A stretch of DNA of 36,635 nt from GCA-002282575 sp964416645 (GTDB lineage Bacteria > Pseudomonadota > Gammaproteobacteria > Thiomicrospirales > Thiomicrospiraceae). Below the pieces are notes generated by a model, which did not search any database, was not told the DNA's origin, and saw only the letters and a program-made list of their open reading frames with translations. Shown in pieces: positions 1 to 7,510 of the stretch. Location of the stretch: assembly GCA_964416645.1 (NCBI GenBank), contig CAYQEZ010000017.1, positions 1 to 36,635 of the forward strand, given 5' to 3'. Each line of letters opens with the position of its first letter. The stretch's first letter is position 1. The position numbers and the translations under genes are program-made.

Positions 1-76
1 AAATCAGATAAGCCATCACCGCTAGGGTAATAATGCCTGCTCGAATAGCGGAACGTTTAAGAATATCGCGATTCAT
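1..76 (-). CDS. N-terminus of an unidentified membrane or exported protein (cut by window edge)
   Basis: Only the first 25 codons are present. The ATG at 76 is preceded by a good AAGGAG Shine-Dalgarno (82-87, read on the minus strand). The peptide begins MNRDILKRSAIRAG and then turns hydrophobic (IITLAVMAYLI). This is a basic N-terminus plus a membrane segment or signal peptide, so the product is probably membrane-anchored or exported. It follows the phoX-like gene by 18 nt and is probably co-transcribed with it. The family cannot be recognised from this fragment. Confidence 0.6.
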   Translation of the reverse strand, partial: MNRDILKRSAIRAGIITLAVMAYLI

Positions 77-94
77 CTGAACTCCTTAAGTGGC

Positions 95-1942
95 TTACTT
101 AATCGCCGGCAAACCACCAATATAACCGATGTTAGCATCGAACTTATCGATTTTAGTTAATGACTCTGCCACGACACCACTATCATTTTCACTAGGCTTC
201 CAATCACCATGATGTTGAGAGTTGCTCATAATGTAGGCATGACCATTGATAGTATCGACAACTTGCAAACCTGTCGCTTCCGCACCAACTGGCACACTTA
301 AAATACGTGTCAACTTCTTTGTATCAACGTTATAAGCCCAAACGAAGTTATTAACATGCGAAGCTGAGTCTTCACCAATGAACAAGGTTCGCATACGATC
401 AGAGAAAAAGACGTTATCGGTATTAGCAACCTTGTTCGGGTTTGCTGTGTTACCTAGGGCATCACGCGCAATATCTTCGCCCAACAAAGCTGGTTCAACA
501 AACATGCGTGTCGCCACATAATCTGAATCAATGGTATTTCCCGCTATGTCTTTTTGACCTGACTGTGCTACCAAGGTAAAGGTCGCACCTGCGCTAATCT
601 TGGGTAATTGAATGTGATCCGTTGGCGCAGCTGGATTAGCTAACATACCACCATCTAAGTAAGAAATCGCCATGTAGAGTTTTTTATCTTTGGCGTTAAC
701 GGCAATACCTTCCATTTTATTGAACTCAACTGTTGCTCCTAACAAAGCTGCAGCACGACGAGACTCTAAGAAAGCAGCAGCCGTCTCCATACCTGGCTTA
801 ATCGTTAAACACTCATCAGCTGAAGAACCCGCTCTGATGCGTGTACCACCAAAAGGGCATTGAGCATTTTCAACGGCATAATTATTAAAAATCGTATCGA
901 AGGTGTTAGCATCAGCTAAGGCTTTAACTTGCGCATTAGAGGTGCTTTCACCCAATTTAATCCAAATTAAATTACCTTCACCACCCTTTTCAGCACTCAC
1001 TTGCGTCCACTTAGCGGCATACAAACTACCGCCTTTACTTAAGTCTCCCGATACCTTAGCAACAAACATGAAGAAAGCCACGTTAGAACCGTCATCACCA
1101 AAGTAAACGGTTTTACCATCAGGCATCACCTTGCCCATTTCCCAAGTACCCCGACCAAGTCCATAATGCTTGATGGGAGTTGCTTTGCCACCTTTACCAA
1201 CCACCACTTCGGTTAAATAACCGTACTGGTAAGGGCTAGCGTTAGCATTGCCATAAACCTTTTTCATCACCTCAACACCGCTTAATGTTTTAGCATAGCC
1301 TTTTTTCATATCCTGATTCAGCGGATTGTACTGTAAATCATAGTCTTCTTCCGAACCTAAATGCGTATTCCAAGGGGTTTGCGAGCCAAAACAGGGAATC
1401 CATAAACCACCGACACTAGAGAAGTTGATCGGTTCTTGACCTGTTGCCTTAAGCATACCTGTTTTTGCGTCTTGTTTAACTTGCGTTAAGGTCATGCTCA
1501 TCGGTTGACGTGTCTTGACGCGAGAGCCATCACTATTGAGCCAATCGTACTCATAATGAGTCACCAAATACAGCTTACCCGCTATATTCAACAAGCTATT
1601 AGCATCGGGTGTTTCGGCAATAACAGGTTGACCTAAATGATCTATTAAGGGTTGCATCTGAGCGTTAAACAACTGACCAGCCGCATAACGACCTATCTTG
1701 TCTTTCACACCGAATAATTTGTGATAAGTTAATGGGAAATCTTTTGTTGCACCGTCAGCATAAGTCACTGTCGCTACCGAAGTGGTATAAGTACTGGCCA
1801 TTTGTTCAACAGTCACTGGAGCAGGAGTTTCACTAAATGAAACAGCAACGACCGAGGCTTCAGTTGCAGAGGCAACTGAAGCAAATAGACCACAAACCCA
1901 GGTAATGAATAAAAATAAAGGACGTTTCATAACAGACAACAT
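95..1942 (-). CDS. PhoX-family (DUF839) secreted phosphatase-like protein
   Basis: About 615 aa. PhoX enzymes are Ca/Fe-dependent periplasmic phosphomonoesterases that release phosphate from organic esters. Family hallmarks are visible: a PC-x5-TPWNT..SEE block (residues about 183-199; the Cys matches the iron-ligand Cys of PhoX), a GRGTWE..DGKTVYFGDDGS block (about 264-286), and a late DNVFFSD..LFIGED block. The N-terminus has a signal peptide (KRPLFLFITW..ASVASA) without a twin-arginine motif, whereas characterised PhoX proteins use the Tat pathway. I chose ATG 1942 because GGGA lies 8 nt upstream. ATG 1930 (MKRP) is the alternative, and an ATG at 1990 has no ribosome site. It lies 69 nt after hemF and 18 nt before the next gene. 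The DUF839 family assignment is strong; phosphatase activity is inferred. Confidence 0.82.
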   Translation of the reverse strand: MLSVMKRPLFLFITWVCGLFASVASATEASVVAVSFSETPAPVTVEQMASTYTTSVATVTYADGATKDFPLTYHKLFGVKDKIGRYAAGQLFNAQMQPLIDHLGQPVIAETPDANSLLNIAGKLYLVTHYEYDWLNSDGSRVKTRQPMSMTLTQVKQDAKTGMLKATGQEPINFSSVGGLWIPCFGSQTPWNTHLGSEEDYDLQYNPLNQDMKKGYAKTLSGVEVMKKVYGNANASPYQYGYLTEVVVGKGGKATPIKHYGLGRGTWEMGKVMPDGKTVYFGDDGSNVAFFMFVAKVSGDLSKGGSLYAAKWTQVSAEKGGEGNLIWIKLGESTSNAQVKALADANTFDTIFNNYAVENAQCPFGGTRIRAGSSADECLTIKPGMETAAAFLESRRAAALLGATVEFNKMEGIAVNAKDKKLYMAISYLDGGMLANPAAPTDHIQLPKISAGATFTLVAQSGQKDIAGNTIDSDYVATRMFVEPALLGEDIARDALGNTANPNKVANTDNVFFSDRMRTLFIGEDSASHVNNFVWAYNVDTKKLTRILSVPVGAEATGLQVVDTINGHAYIMSNSQHHGDWKPSENDSGVVAESLTKIDKFDANIGYIGGLPAIK

Positions 1943-2011
1943 AACAACATTCCCAACAAGGTAAATGTTGTTAGCATAAAACATTGTCATGACACTTAGA
2001 TGACAAAGAGC

Positions 2012-2923
2012 TTAATCAACCAACCACTCCCGTGGCTTCAAATACTCATTTAAGCGTGCTTCGGCGCTACCTGCTTCGGGCGTGTAATTGTATTTCCAAG
2101 TCACCAAAGGCGGCAATGACATTAAAATCGATTCGGTACGACCGCCCGTTTGCAAACCAAACAAGGTGCCTCGGTCGAACACTAGGTTAAACTCGACATA
2201 ACGCCCGCGACGATACAACTGAAAGTCTTTTTCACGTTCGCCGTAAGGGGTATCTTTTCGTTTCGCTAAAATAGGTGCATAAGCATCAATATAAGCATTG
2301 CCAACCGATTGCGTTAAGCCAAAGCAATGTTCAAAACCACCCGCATTTAAGTCATCAAAAAACAATCCGCCGACACCTCGCGTTTCACCACGGTGTTTGA
2401 GATAAAAGTAATCATCGCACCACTTTTTGTAATCGGCATACACCTGCTCACCAAAAGGATCACAGGCATTGTTAGCGGTTTGATGCCAATGCACAATATC
2501 CTCATCAAAAGGATAGTAAGGCGTTAAATCGAAACCACCACCAAACCACCAAATGGCTTCTTGACCGTCGGCTTCAGCAATGAAAAAACGCACATTGGCA
2601 TGAGACGTCGGCGCATAAGGGTTGCGAGGATGAATGACCAAACTCACGCCCATGGCATTAAAACGTCTGCCCGCCAACTCTGGACGATGCGCCGTGGCTG
2701 AGGCGGGCATGGCATCACCAAACACATGCGAAAAATTCACCCCCCCTTTTTCAATAACCGCGCCACCTTCCATCACGCGTGTGCGGCCACCACCCGCTTC
2801 ACGCTGCCAGTTATCTTCGACGAACTTGCCGCCATCAATGGCTTCTAATCCCGCACAGATATTATCTTGTAGTGAAAGCAGCCAGGTTTTAACGGCTGCG
2901 AGTTGTTGTTGTGCATCAACCAT
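2012..2923 (-). CDS. hemF: Oxygen-dependent coproporphyrinogen-III oxidase
   Basis: 303 aa, close to E. coli HemF (299 aa). It catalyses the O2-dependent oxidative decarboxylation of coproporphyrinogen III to protoporphyrinogen IX, a cytosolic step of haem synthesis. Signature stretches are WWFGGGFDLTPYYPF, KHRGETRGVGGLFFDDLN, GGFEH and YVEFNLVFDRGT. The start ATG at 2923 overlaps the stop of the upstream 31-aa ORF by one base (TAATG), so its translation may be coupled to that peptide. It is the distal part of a compact run starting near uppP. No truncation is seen. Confidence 0.97.
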   Translation of the reverse strand: MVDAQQQLAAVKTWLLSLQDNICAGLEAIDGGKFVEDNWQREAGGGRTRVMEGGAVIEKGGVNFSHVFGDAMPASATAHRPELAGRRFNAMGVSLVIHPRNPYAPTSHANVRFFIAEADGQEAIWWFGGGFDLTPYYPFDEDIVHWHQTANNACDPFGEQVYADYKKWCDDYFYLKHRGETRGVGGLFFDDLNAGGFEHCFGLTQSVGNAYIDAYAPILAKRKDTPYGEREKDFQLYRRGRYVEFNLVFDRGTLFGLQTGGRTESILMSLPPLVTWKYNYTPEAGSAEARLNEYLKPREWLVD

Positions 2924-3018
2924 TATTTAGAACCATGTAAGTACATATGAACAACTGAAGCAATCAATGCCCCTATTAATAACAACATGGCAATAATGTG
3001 CATGGTATCTATGTCCAT
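2923..3018 (-). CDS. 31-aa single-span membrane peptide upstream of hemF
   Basis: Short ORF: MDIDTMHIIAMLLLIGALIA followed by SVVHMYLHGSK. It has one clear transmembrane helix (about residues 7-27) and several His and Met residues. A GGAG Shine-Dalgarno sits 8 nt upstream of the ATG. Its ATG shares one base with the TAA of the 73-aa gene before it, and its TAA shares one base with the hemF ATG. This double TAATG arrangement is typical of real, translationally coupled genes. No family recognised. A role near haem synthesis is guesswork from position; it may serve only as a coupling leader for hemF. Confidence 0.6.
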   Translation of the reverse strand: MDIDTMHIIAMLLLIGALIASVVHMYLHGSK

Positions 3019-3239
3019 TATAGTTTCTCCAACTTGTCTAATAATTTGAAAATCTTAGCTTGAATATACAACCAAGCAATGACCAGAATGACAATCGCTA
3101 CCAGTGCTAGCCCTGATTTTACATCTTGTTGATCGTACAATACATACCAACCGACCAATGCAAACAGCGCCGCTATCATTAATGACCAAGCTGTTTTGTA
3201 AAAGCCGATTTCTTCTTTAACTCTATCGGTTTCAGACAT
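3018..3239 (-). CDS. Small two-span membrane protein, hypothetical
   Basis: 73 aa. A charged N-terminus (MSETDRVKEEIGFYK) is followed by two hydrophobic helices (about residues 17-34 and 43-60) and a lysine-rich tail (KIFKLLDKLEKL). This suggests an inner-membrane protein with both ends in the cytoplasm. It starts 3 nt after the DUF4156 lipoprotein stop, and its own stop overlaps the start of the 31-aa peptide. No named family is recognised; it resembles many small uncharacterised proteobacterial membrane proteins. Its place in the operon supports it being real. Confidence 0.75.
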   Translation of the reverse strand: MSETDRVKEEIGFYKTAWSLMIAALFALVGWYVLYDQQDVKSGLALVAIVILVIAWLYIQAKIFKLLDKLEKL

Positions 3240-3242
3240 AGC

Positions 3243-3560
3243 TTAACGACGACACTTATAAACGCCGAACCTCTGCTTGCCATCGCTCAAACGCTCTTCG
3301 CGCACAATGGTATCACCACCGACATCGGGGGCGCTGTTACGCGCCAAAATAACCAGTTCAGCATCAATTTTTTCTTGGCTACGGTCAATACCCACCACAC
3401 TGTCTTTTACTGACACCACGGTAGCCCCTTTACGCTCGCAATTACCTGTAATGTCATAAATCGTGACCAAACGCACGTTTTCACCTTTTTCGGTAATGTT
3501 AACAAACGAACATCCCGACACTAATCCAACCAACGCGACAGAAAATAATAACTTTTTCAT
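3243..3560 (-). CDS. DUF4156-like outer-envelope lipoprotein
   Basis: 105 aa. The start at ATG 3560 gives MKKLLFSVALVGLVSGCSF, a lipoprotein signal with lipobox VSGC (acylated Cys 17), and has AAGGA 7 nt upstream. An upstream in-frame start would overlap uppP and spoil the signal. The mature part (ITEKGENVRLV..NCERKGATVVSVKD..LARNSAPDVGGDTIV..QRFGVYKC) matches the DUF4156 pattern of a conserved internal Cys, a GGDT motif and a C-terminal FGVYKC. Function in the family is unknown. It follows uppP by 11 nt and precedes the 73-aa membrane protein by 3 nt. Confidence 0.8.
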   Translation of the reverse strand: MKKLLFSVALVGLVSGCSFVNITEKGENVRLVTIYDITGNCERKGATVVSVKDSVVGIDRSQEKIDAELVILARNSAPDVGGDTIVREERLSDGKQRFGVYKCRR

Positions 3561-3571
3561 GATCTCATCCT

Positions 3572-4384
3572 TTATAAAAAATACCACAATACAAAGCAAC
3601 CGAACACAATACGATACCAAGCAAAAGGCACAAAGGTATGACTGGCCACATAGCGCAACAAAGCTTTAACAGCAATCATAGCGGCAATAAACGACATGAT
3701 AAAGCCAAGCGCAAACATCGGCAAATCGGCTAGACCAAATAAATGCCAATTTTTGTATACATCATAAGTGGTTGCCGCCATCATGGTCGGAATAGCCAAG
3801 AAAAATGAAAACTCCGTTGCAGCGGTTCGTGACAGACCAAAAATCAGCCCACCCATAATGGTTGCACCCGAACGAGAGGTACCGGGAATCAGCGCAAACG
3901 ACTGAGCTGTACCCACTTTTAACGCATCTTTCCACGTCATGTCATCGACCGTTTGGATACGCGGTGGCACTTTGGTCATACGCTTTTCGACCAGCAGAAT
4001 AATAATACCGCCAATAATTAAGGCAATGGCGACATTAATCGGACTCCACAGAAACTCCTTAATCGCACCATGAAACACCAATCCCAACACTGCAGCTGGC
4101 ATAAAAGCAATCATTAAATTGGTGGTGAATCGCCAAGCCGCCGACTCCCTTCGCACTAAGCCTATGGTCACATCTTTGACTTTCTGACGATAGGCCCACA
4201 TCACCGCCAACACGGCCGCTAATTGAATGGCAATTTCAAACACCTTGCCTTTCTCATCATTAAAATCGAGCATATCGCCAACAATAATGAGATGACCCGT
4301 GCTGGAAATGGGTAAAAACTCGGTTAAGCCTTCGATAATGCCCAGCAGAGCGGCTTTTAATAATAATACGATGTCCAATTCCAT
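3572..4384 (-). CDS. uppP: Undecaprenyl-diphosphatase (BacA/UppP)
   Basis: 270 aa multi-span membrane protein that dephosphorylates undecaprenyl pyrophosphate to recycle the lipid carrier for peptidoglycan and O-antigen; overproduction confers bacitracin resistance. Both active-site regions are intact: EGLTEFLPISSTGH (residues 18-31) and PGTSRSG (167-173, with the catalytic Arg 171). Length equals the E. coli enzyme within a few residues. The ATG at 4384 is one base after the stop of the upstream UPF0149 gene, so the two are almost certainly co-transcribed. Confidence 0.96.
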   Translation of the reverse strand: MELDIVLLLKAALLGIIEGLTEFLPISSTGHLIIVGDMLDFNDEKGKVFEIAIQLAAVLAVMWAYRQKVKDVTIGLVRRESAAWRFTTNLMIAFMPAAVLGLVFHGAIKEFLWSPINVAIALIIGGIIILLVEKRMTKVPPRIQTVDDMTWKDALKVGTAQSFALIPGTSRSGATIMGGLIFGLSRTAATEFSFFLAIPTMMAATTYDVYKNWHLFGLADLPMFALGFIMSFIAAMIAVKALLRYVASHTFVPFAWYRIVFGCFVLWYFL

Positions 4385-4385
4385 G

Positions 4386-5144
4386 TTAATGCGCCTGTCT
4401 GCTTGTTGTTGAAATTTTTACACCCGCTTTTTCTGACAGCATGGTTGCCTGCAATCCCGTCAGGGCAAAATGAATGAGCGCCAGATTGTCCGCTGGCTCT
4501 TCCAGCAACTCACTCACTTCAGTGCGCATCAGTTCCACCAATTCAACACGGCACTCGAACAATTCATGCTCACCTTCATCGGCTTCTTCGACCAGAAACA
4601 GTTCGCCCCGTTCATCACTGTCTTTTAACGCATAAAGCACGTGCATTTCCGCCCAAGCGCCATTGTCCATTTGCTTGCCCCAGCCTTCTTCTTGACGCTC
4701 AAAACCCAACACGAAACCCGCACACCAAGCAGCCACAACGGGTGAGTCTTCATCGTTATATGAGACTAGAGGCTGAAAATCTTCAATATCCGCTCTACGT
4801 AGGCTATGCACCACGCTGTTGTAGTGACGAATCAATAAATTACGCACTGCTTGTGTTTGTTCTTTACTTGAAAACTGCGCATCGCCCATCACCATCGGCA
4901 TCCACTCACCAATGGCGGTCGATTTTGGACTCAAGGCGAGTGCGGCAAACAAGCCATCTACCGCATCAAGCGATAGAGGTAAACGCGCCTGAGCATCGGC
5001 TTCAGGCATGGAAGCCAATAACTGATCTAGGCTAGCGTCTAGCCACTCTAATTCGGCATCCGTGAGCGGATTCACCACCGCTTTTGCCGCCTTGGGCTTA
5101 ATAAAGCTAGGCGTGGTTTGAGGTTTTGCTGATTTTTGCGACAT
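4386..5144 (-). CDS. UPF0149 (YgfB/YecA family) protein without SEC-C zinc finger
   Basis: 252 aa. The UPF0149 core is seen as LDAVDGLFAALALSP (about 58-72) and VAAWCAGFVLGFERQEEGW (about 137-155). The N-terminal 25 residues are Lys/Pro-rich and probably disordered. Unlike the upstream neighbour it ends without a C-terminal CPCGSGK finger. The two proteins share the same core order and are probably tandem duplicates that have diverged. Known members (YgfB, YecA) are poorly characterised. The start at ATG 5144 is 20 nt after the preceding paralogue. Confidence 0.85.
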   Translation of the reverse strand: MSQKSAKPQTTPSFIKPKAAKAVVNPLTDAELEWLDASLDQLLASMPEADAQARLPLSLDAVDGLFAALALSPKSTAIGEWMPMVMGDAQFSSKEQTQAVRNLLIRHYNSVVHSLRRADIEDFQPLVSYNDEDSPVVAAWCAGFVLGFERQEEGWGKQMDNGAWAEMHVLYALKDSDERGELFLVEEADEGEHELFECRVELVELMRTEVSELLEEPADNLALIHFALTGLQATMLSEKAGVKISTTSRQAH

Positions 5145-5164
5145 GAAATTTACCTTATCGGTTG

Positions 5165-5899
5165 CTAATGTAATTGTCGATCGCTACCACCGCAGCAATC
5201 GCTAAAGGACTTACCACTACCGCAAGGGCAAAGATCGACCACCGTCTCAGGATGCAAGAGCTGATCACGCAAACTCATGACACACACTTCCAATAACTGT
5301 TCCCACTGCGCATTAGGGTCGAATTTACGGCGATAAGCATCTAGGGCATCAAAAGCGGCGGCACGCATTTGACGCGCCAACTGCACGGCTTCATCCTTCT
5401 CATTCTCGCCATCAACAACCGCGTAAAAACTGGCATCAACATCGGGAGGCAAGAGCGTTGACATACCCACCAGCAATTCAAGCATTAAGGCATCTTCTTC
5501 GCGTGGCATCGCCAGTTGCCAAGACTCCTGAGCAATGTTCACCCCAGCAATAAACCCATGACACCAATCAGCAACCCAGGGCTTTTCATTATCTGCTTGA
5601 TACAAAAACACTGGCTCAAATTCGGGAGGCTGTTGCTGACGAATGACATGCTGCACACGATTAAAATGGCGCATTAACAGTGACAGTAACCGCTGTTCAA
5701 CCGACGCATCGACATCAACCTCTTCTGCCAATACCCAACCAAGCCATTCAGTAGAACAGACCGCTTGCGGCGCTAAAGCTAAGGCGGTAAAAAAGCCATC
5801 CGCCATCGACAACGACATACCTTCTTCGGTATTGAGCTGAATCTGCTCCATGATTTCCGCCAACCATTCGAGTTCGGCTTCGCTCAGTGGCTGAATCAT
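5165..5899 (-). CDS. UPF0149 family protein with C-terminal SEC-C zinc finger (YecA-like)
   Basis: About 244 aa. The core motif is ADGFFTALALAP, then VADWCHGFIAGV. The C-terminus carries a SEC-C finger, CPCGSGKSFSDCC, the same Zn-binding motif found at the end of SecA. I chose ATG 5899 because it overlaps the tsaC stop as ATGA and has GGGTG upstream; an in-frame ATG at 5911 would add four residues. YecA proteins with SEC-C have been linked to ribosome or SecA binding; here that is family inference only. Confidence 0.87.
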   Translation of the reverse strand: MIQPLSEAELEWLAEIMEQIQLNTEEGMSLSMADGFFTALALAPQAVCSTEWLGWVLAEEVDVDASVEQRLLSLLMRHFNRVQHVIRQQQPPEFEPVFLYQADNEKPWVADWCHGFIAGVNIAQESWQLAMPREEDALMLELLVGMSTLLPPDVDASFYAVVDGENEKDEAVQLARQMRAAAFDALDAYRRKFDPNAQWEQLLEVCVMSLRDQLLHPETVVDLCPCGSGKSFSDCCGGSDRQLH

Positions 5900-6459
5900 C
5901 GACGCACCCATTCACCCGTGCGCAGATCACGAATCGACGTGGGGCGCTCCAATCCACCCAACACGCCTTGCATCACACCCGCAAAACCTTCAGCTTGAAA
6001 AATTGCTTGTGCCTCAATCGCATCACGCAAAGGAGGTTGACCATGTAAGTTGGCACTGGTGGACACCAGCGCACCGCCAAAGGCATCGCACAAAGCGCGA
6101 CTGGGTACATGATTTGTAATACGCACTGCAATCGAATCTCGGCCACCCGTCAGCCAAGCGGGTGTACTCTTAGCCGCTGGCACAATCCAAGTATGTGGAC
6201 CTGGCCAAGTCGATAATAACTGCTGATGTTGCACTTCACTCAGCAAAGCAACATAAGGCGCTAACTGTTGCCAGTCACTGGCAATTAAAATAAGCCCCAT
6301 CGCCGCTGGACGTTGTTTCAATTGCCAAATTCGCGCCACGGCTGCTTCATTCATTGGATCACAACCCAAGCCATAAACCGCTTCGGTGGGGTAAGCAATC
6401 ACCGCCCCTGCATAGAGCGCCTGTGCCGCTTGTTCAATCGATAACAACCTATGCACCAT
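5896..6459 (-). CDS. tsaC: Threonylcarbamoyl-AMP synthase (Sua5/YrdC/YwlC family)
   Basis: 187 aa, the short TsaC type (E. coli TsaC is 190 aa) without a Sua5 C-terminal domain. It makes L-threonylcarbamoyl-AMP from Thr, bicarbonate and ATP, the first step of the t6A37 modification of ANN-decoding tRNAs. Visible family blocks are AYPTEAVYGLGCDP (about 22-35), LKQRP (48-52), GLILIAS (55-61), PGPHTWIVPA and LVSTSANLHGQPP. The start overlaps the thrB stop by one base (TAATG), and the stop overlaps the YecA-like start (ATGA). Confidence 0.94.
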   Translation of the reverse strand: MVHRLLSIEQAAQALYAGAVIAYPTEAVYGLGCDPMNEAAVARIWQLKQRPAAMGLILIASDWQQLAPYVALLSEVQHQQLLSTWPGPHTWIVPAAKSTPAWLTGGRDSIAVRITNHVPSRALCDAFGGALVSTSANLHGQPPLRDAIEAQAIFQAEGFAGVMQGVLGGLERPTSIRDLRTGEWVRR

Positions 6460-7400
6460 TAGCCGACCAACTCAGGACACTGGTGTTGCAAATGCAACAA
6501 CAACTGACGAAACACCGCTGGATCCTTCGTTTGCGTAAGCTCTCCTTCACGAGGAATCAGCTGATCGTGTAAGCGTGACAAGAAAAAACGTAAGGCGGCA
6601 CGACGCACCATCATCGGCCAGGCACTGCGCTCGTCATCTGTCCAAGCACGCACACGCGCATAACCAGACAAGAAAGCCACAACGCGCTCGGTATCCAACC
6701 CATGATCATCGCGACGACACCAATCATTCATTGTCACCGCCACATCATACAGCCAAGCGCCATCACAGGCGTAGTACAAATCAATAATACCCGTTAACAA
6801 CTCACCATCAAATAAGGCATTATCTAAGAATAAATCGGCATGAATCACGCCTTTAGGCAAGCTGGCAACATGAACCGCTTGTTGAGCATCAAGTTCCGCA
6901 TCAATGAACGCCAGCGTATCGGCATCTGCCAACGAAGCGACTTTGACACGCATTGATTGCATCCAATCCAGATCACGATCATTCGCACGTTGCTGTGAAA
7001 AACCACGTCCACCTAAGTGAAACTGTGCCAAAGCCTTACCCATCACCGCACAATGTTCCACCGTCGCCACGTCCACCGACTTACCACGCAAACGCTGTAC
7101 CAAAGAAGCGGGTTTACCACACAACAAGCGCAAATAGTGCCCATCTTTACCCGCTAACGGATGCGCGGTGGGTACACCTGCTTCCGACAACCAAGCCATC
7201 AGCTTCAAAAAATAACCCAAGGTTTCAATCGAATGTTGCTCGAACAGCGTCAGCACATAGCGACCACAGCTTGTATCGACAAAATAGTTGGTATTTTCAA
7301 TACCCGCACTAATGCCTTCAAAAGCAATCAACTCACCCGCATCGAACTGCGTTAAATAATCGCGCAACTGCGCTTGTGTGACGGTGGTATAAACAGACAT
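6459..7400 (-). CDS. thrB: Homoserine kinase (aminoglycoside-phosphotransferase fold)
   Basis: About 313 aa. ATP-dependent phosphorylation of homoserine in threonine synthesis. This is the APH-fold ThrB found in pseudomonads and related bacteria, not the GHMP-fold enzyme of E. coli. Motifs: FEGISAGIENTNYFV near the N-terminus, catalytic loop HADLFLDNALF, and the metal-binding GIIDLYYACDGAWLYDVAV. I chose ATG 7400 (MSVYTTVT), which matches family N-termini; ATG 7409 adds three residues and neither has a clear Shine-Dalgarno. It is followed directly by tsaC. No thrA or thrC is nearby. Confidence 0.93.
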   Translation of the reverse strand: MSVYTTVTQAQLRDYLTQFDAGELIAFEGISAGIENTNYFVDTSCGRYVLTLFEQHSIETLGYFLKLMAWLSEAGVPTAHPLAGKDGHYLRLLCGKPASLVQRLRGKSVDVATVEHCAVMGKALAQFHLGGRGFSQQRANDRDLDWMQSMRVKVASLADADTLAFIDAELDAQQAVHVASLPKGVIHADLFLDNALFDGELLTGIIDLYYACDGAWLYDVAVTMNDWCRRDDHGLDTERVVAFLSGYARVRAWTDDERSAWPMMVRRAALRFFLSRLHDQLIPREGELTQTKDPAVFRQLLLHLQHQCPELVG

Positions 7401-7510
7401 AGCGTGCATTCAAATGAAATGAAAAATTAGACTAATTTTACCACAGCCGAACACTGGGATGCAGGCTTTTAACCGATTAGCCACCTTGATAAAAAAGAGC
7501 ATAACAAGGA

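Noticed and set aside
6953..7312. 119-codon plus-strand ORF within thrB
   Set aside because: Antisense to thrB, His/Pro/Ser-rich shadow translation without a ribosome site.
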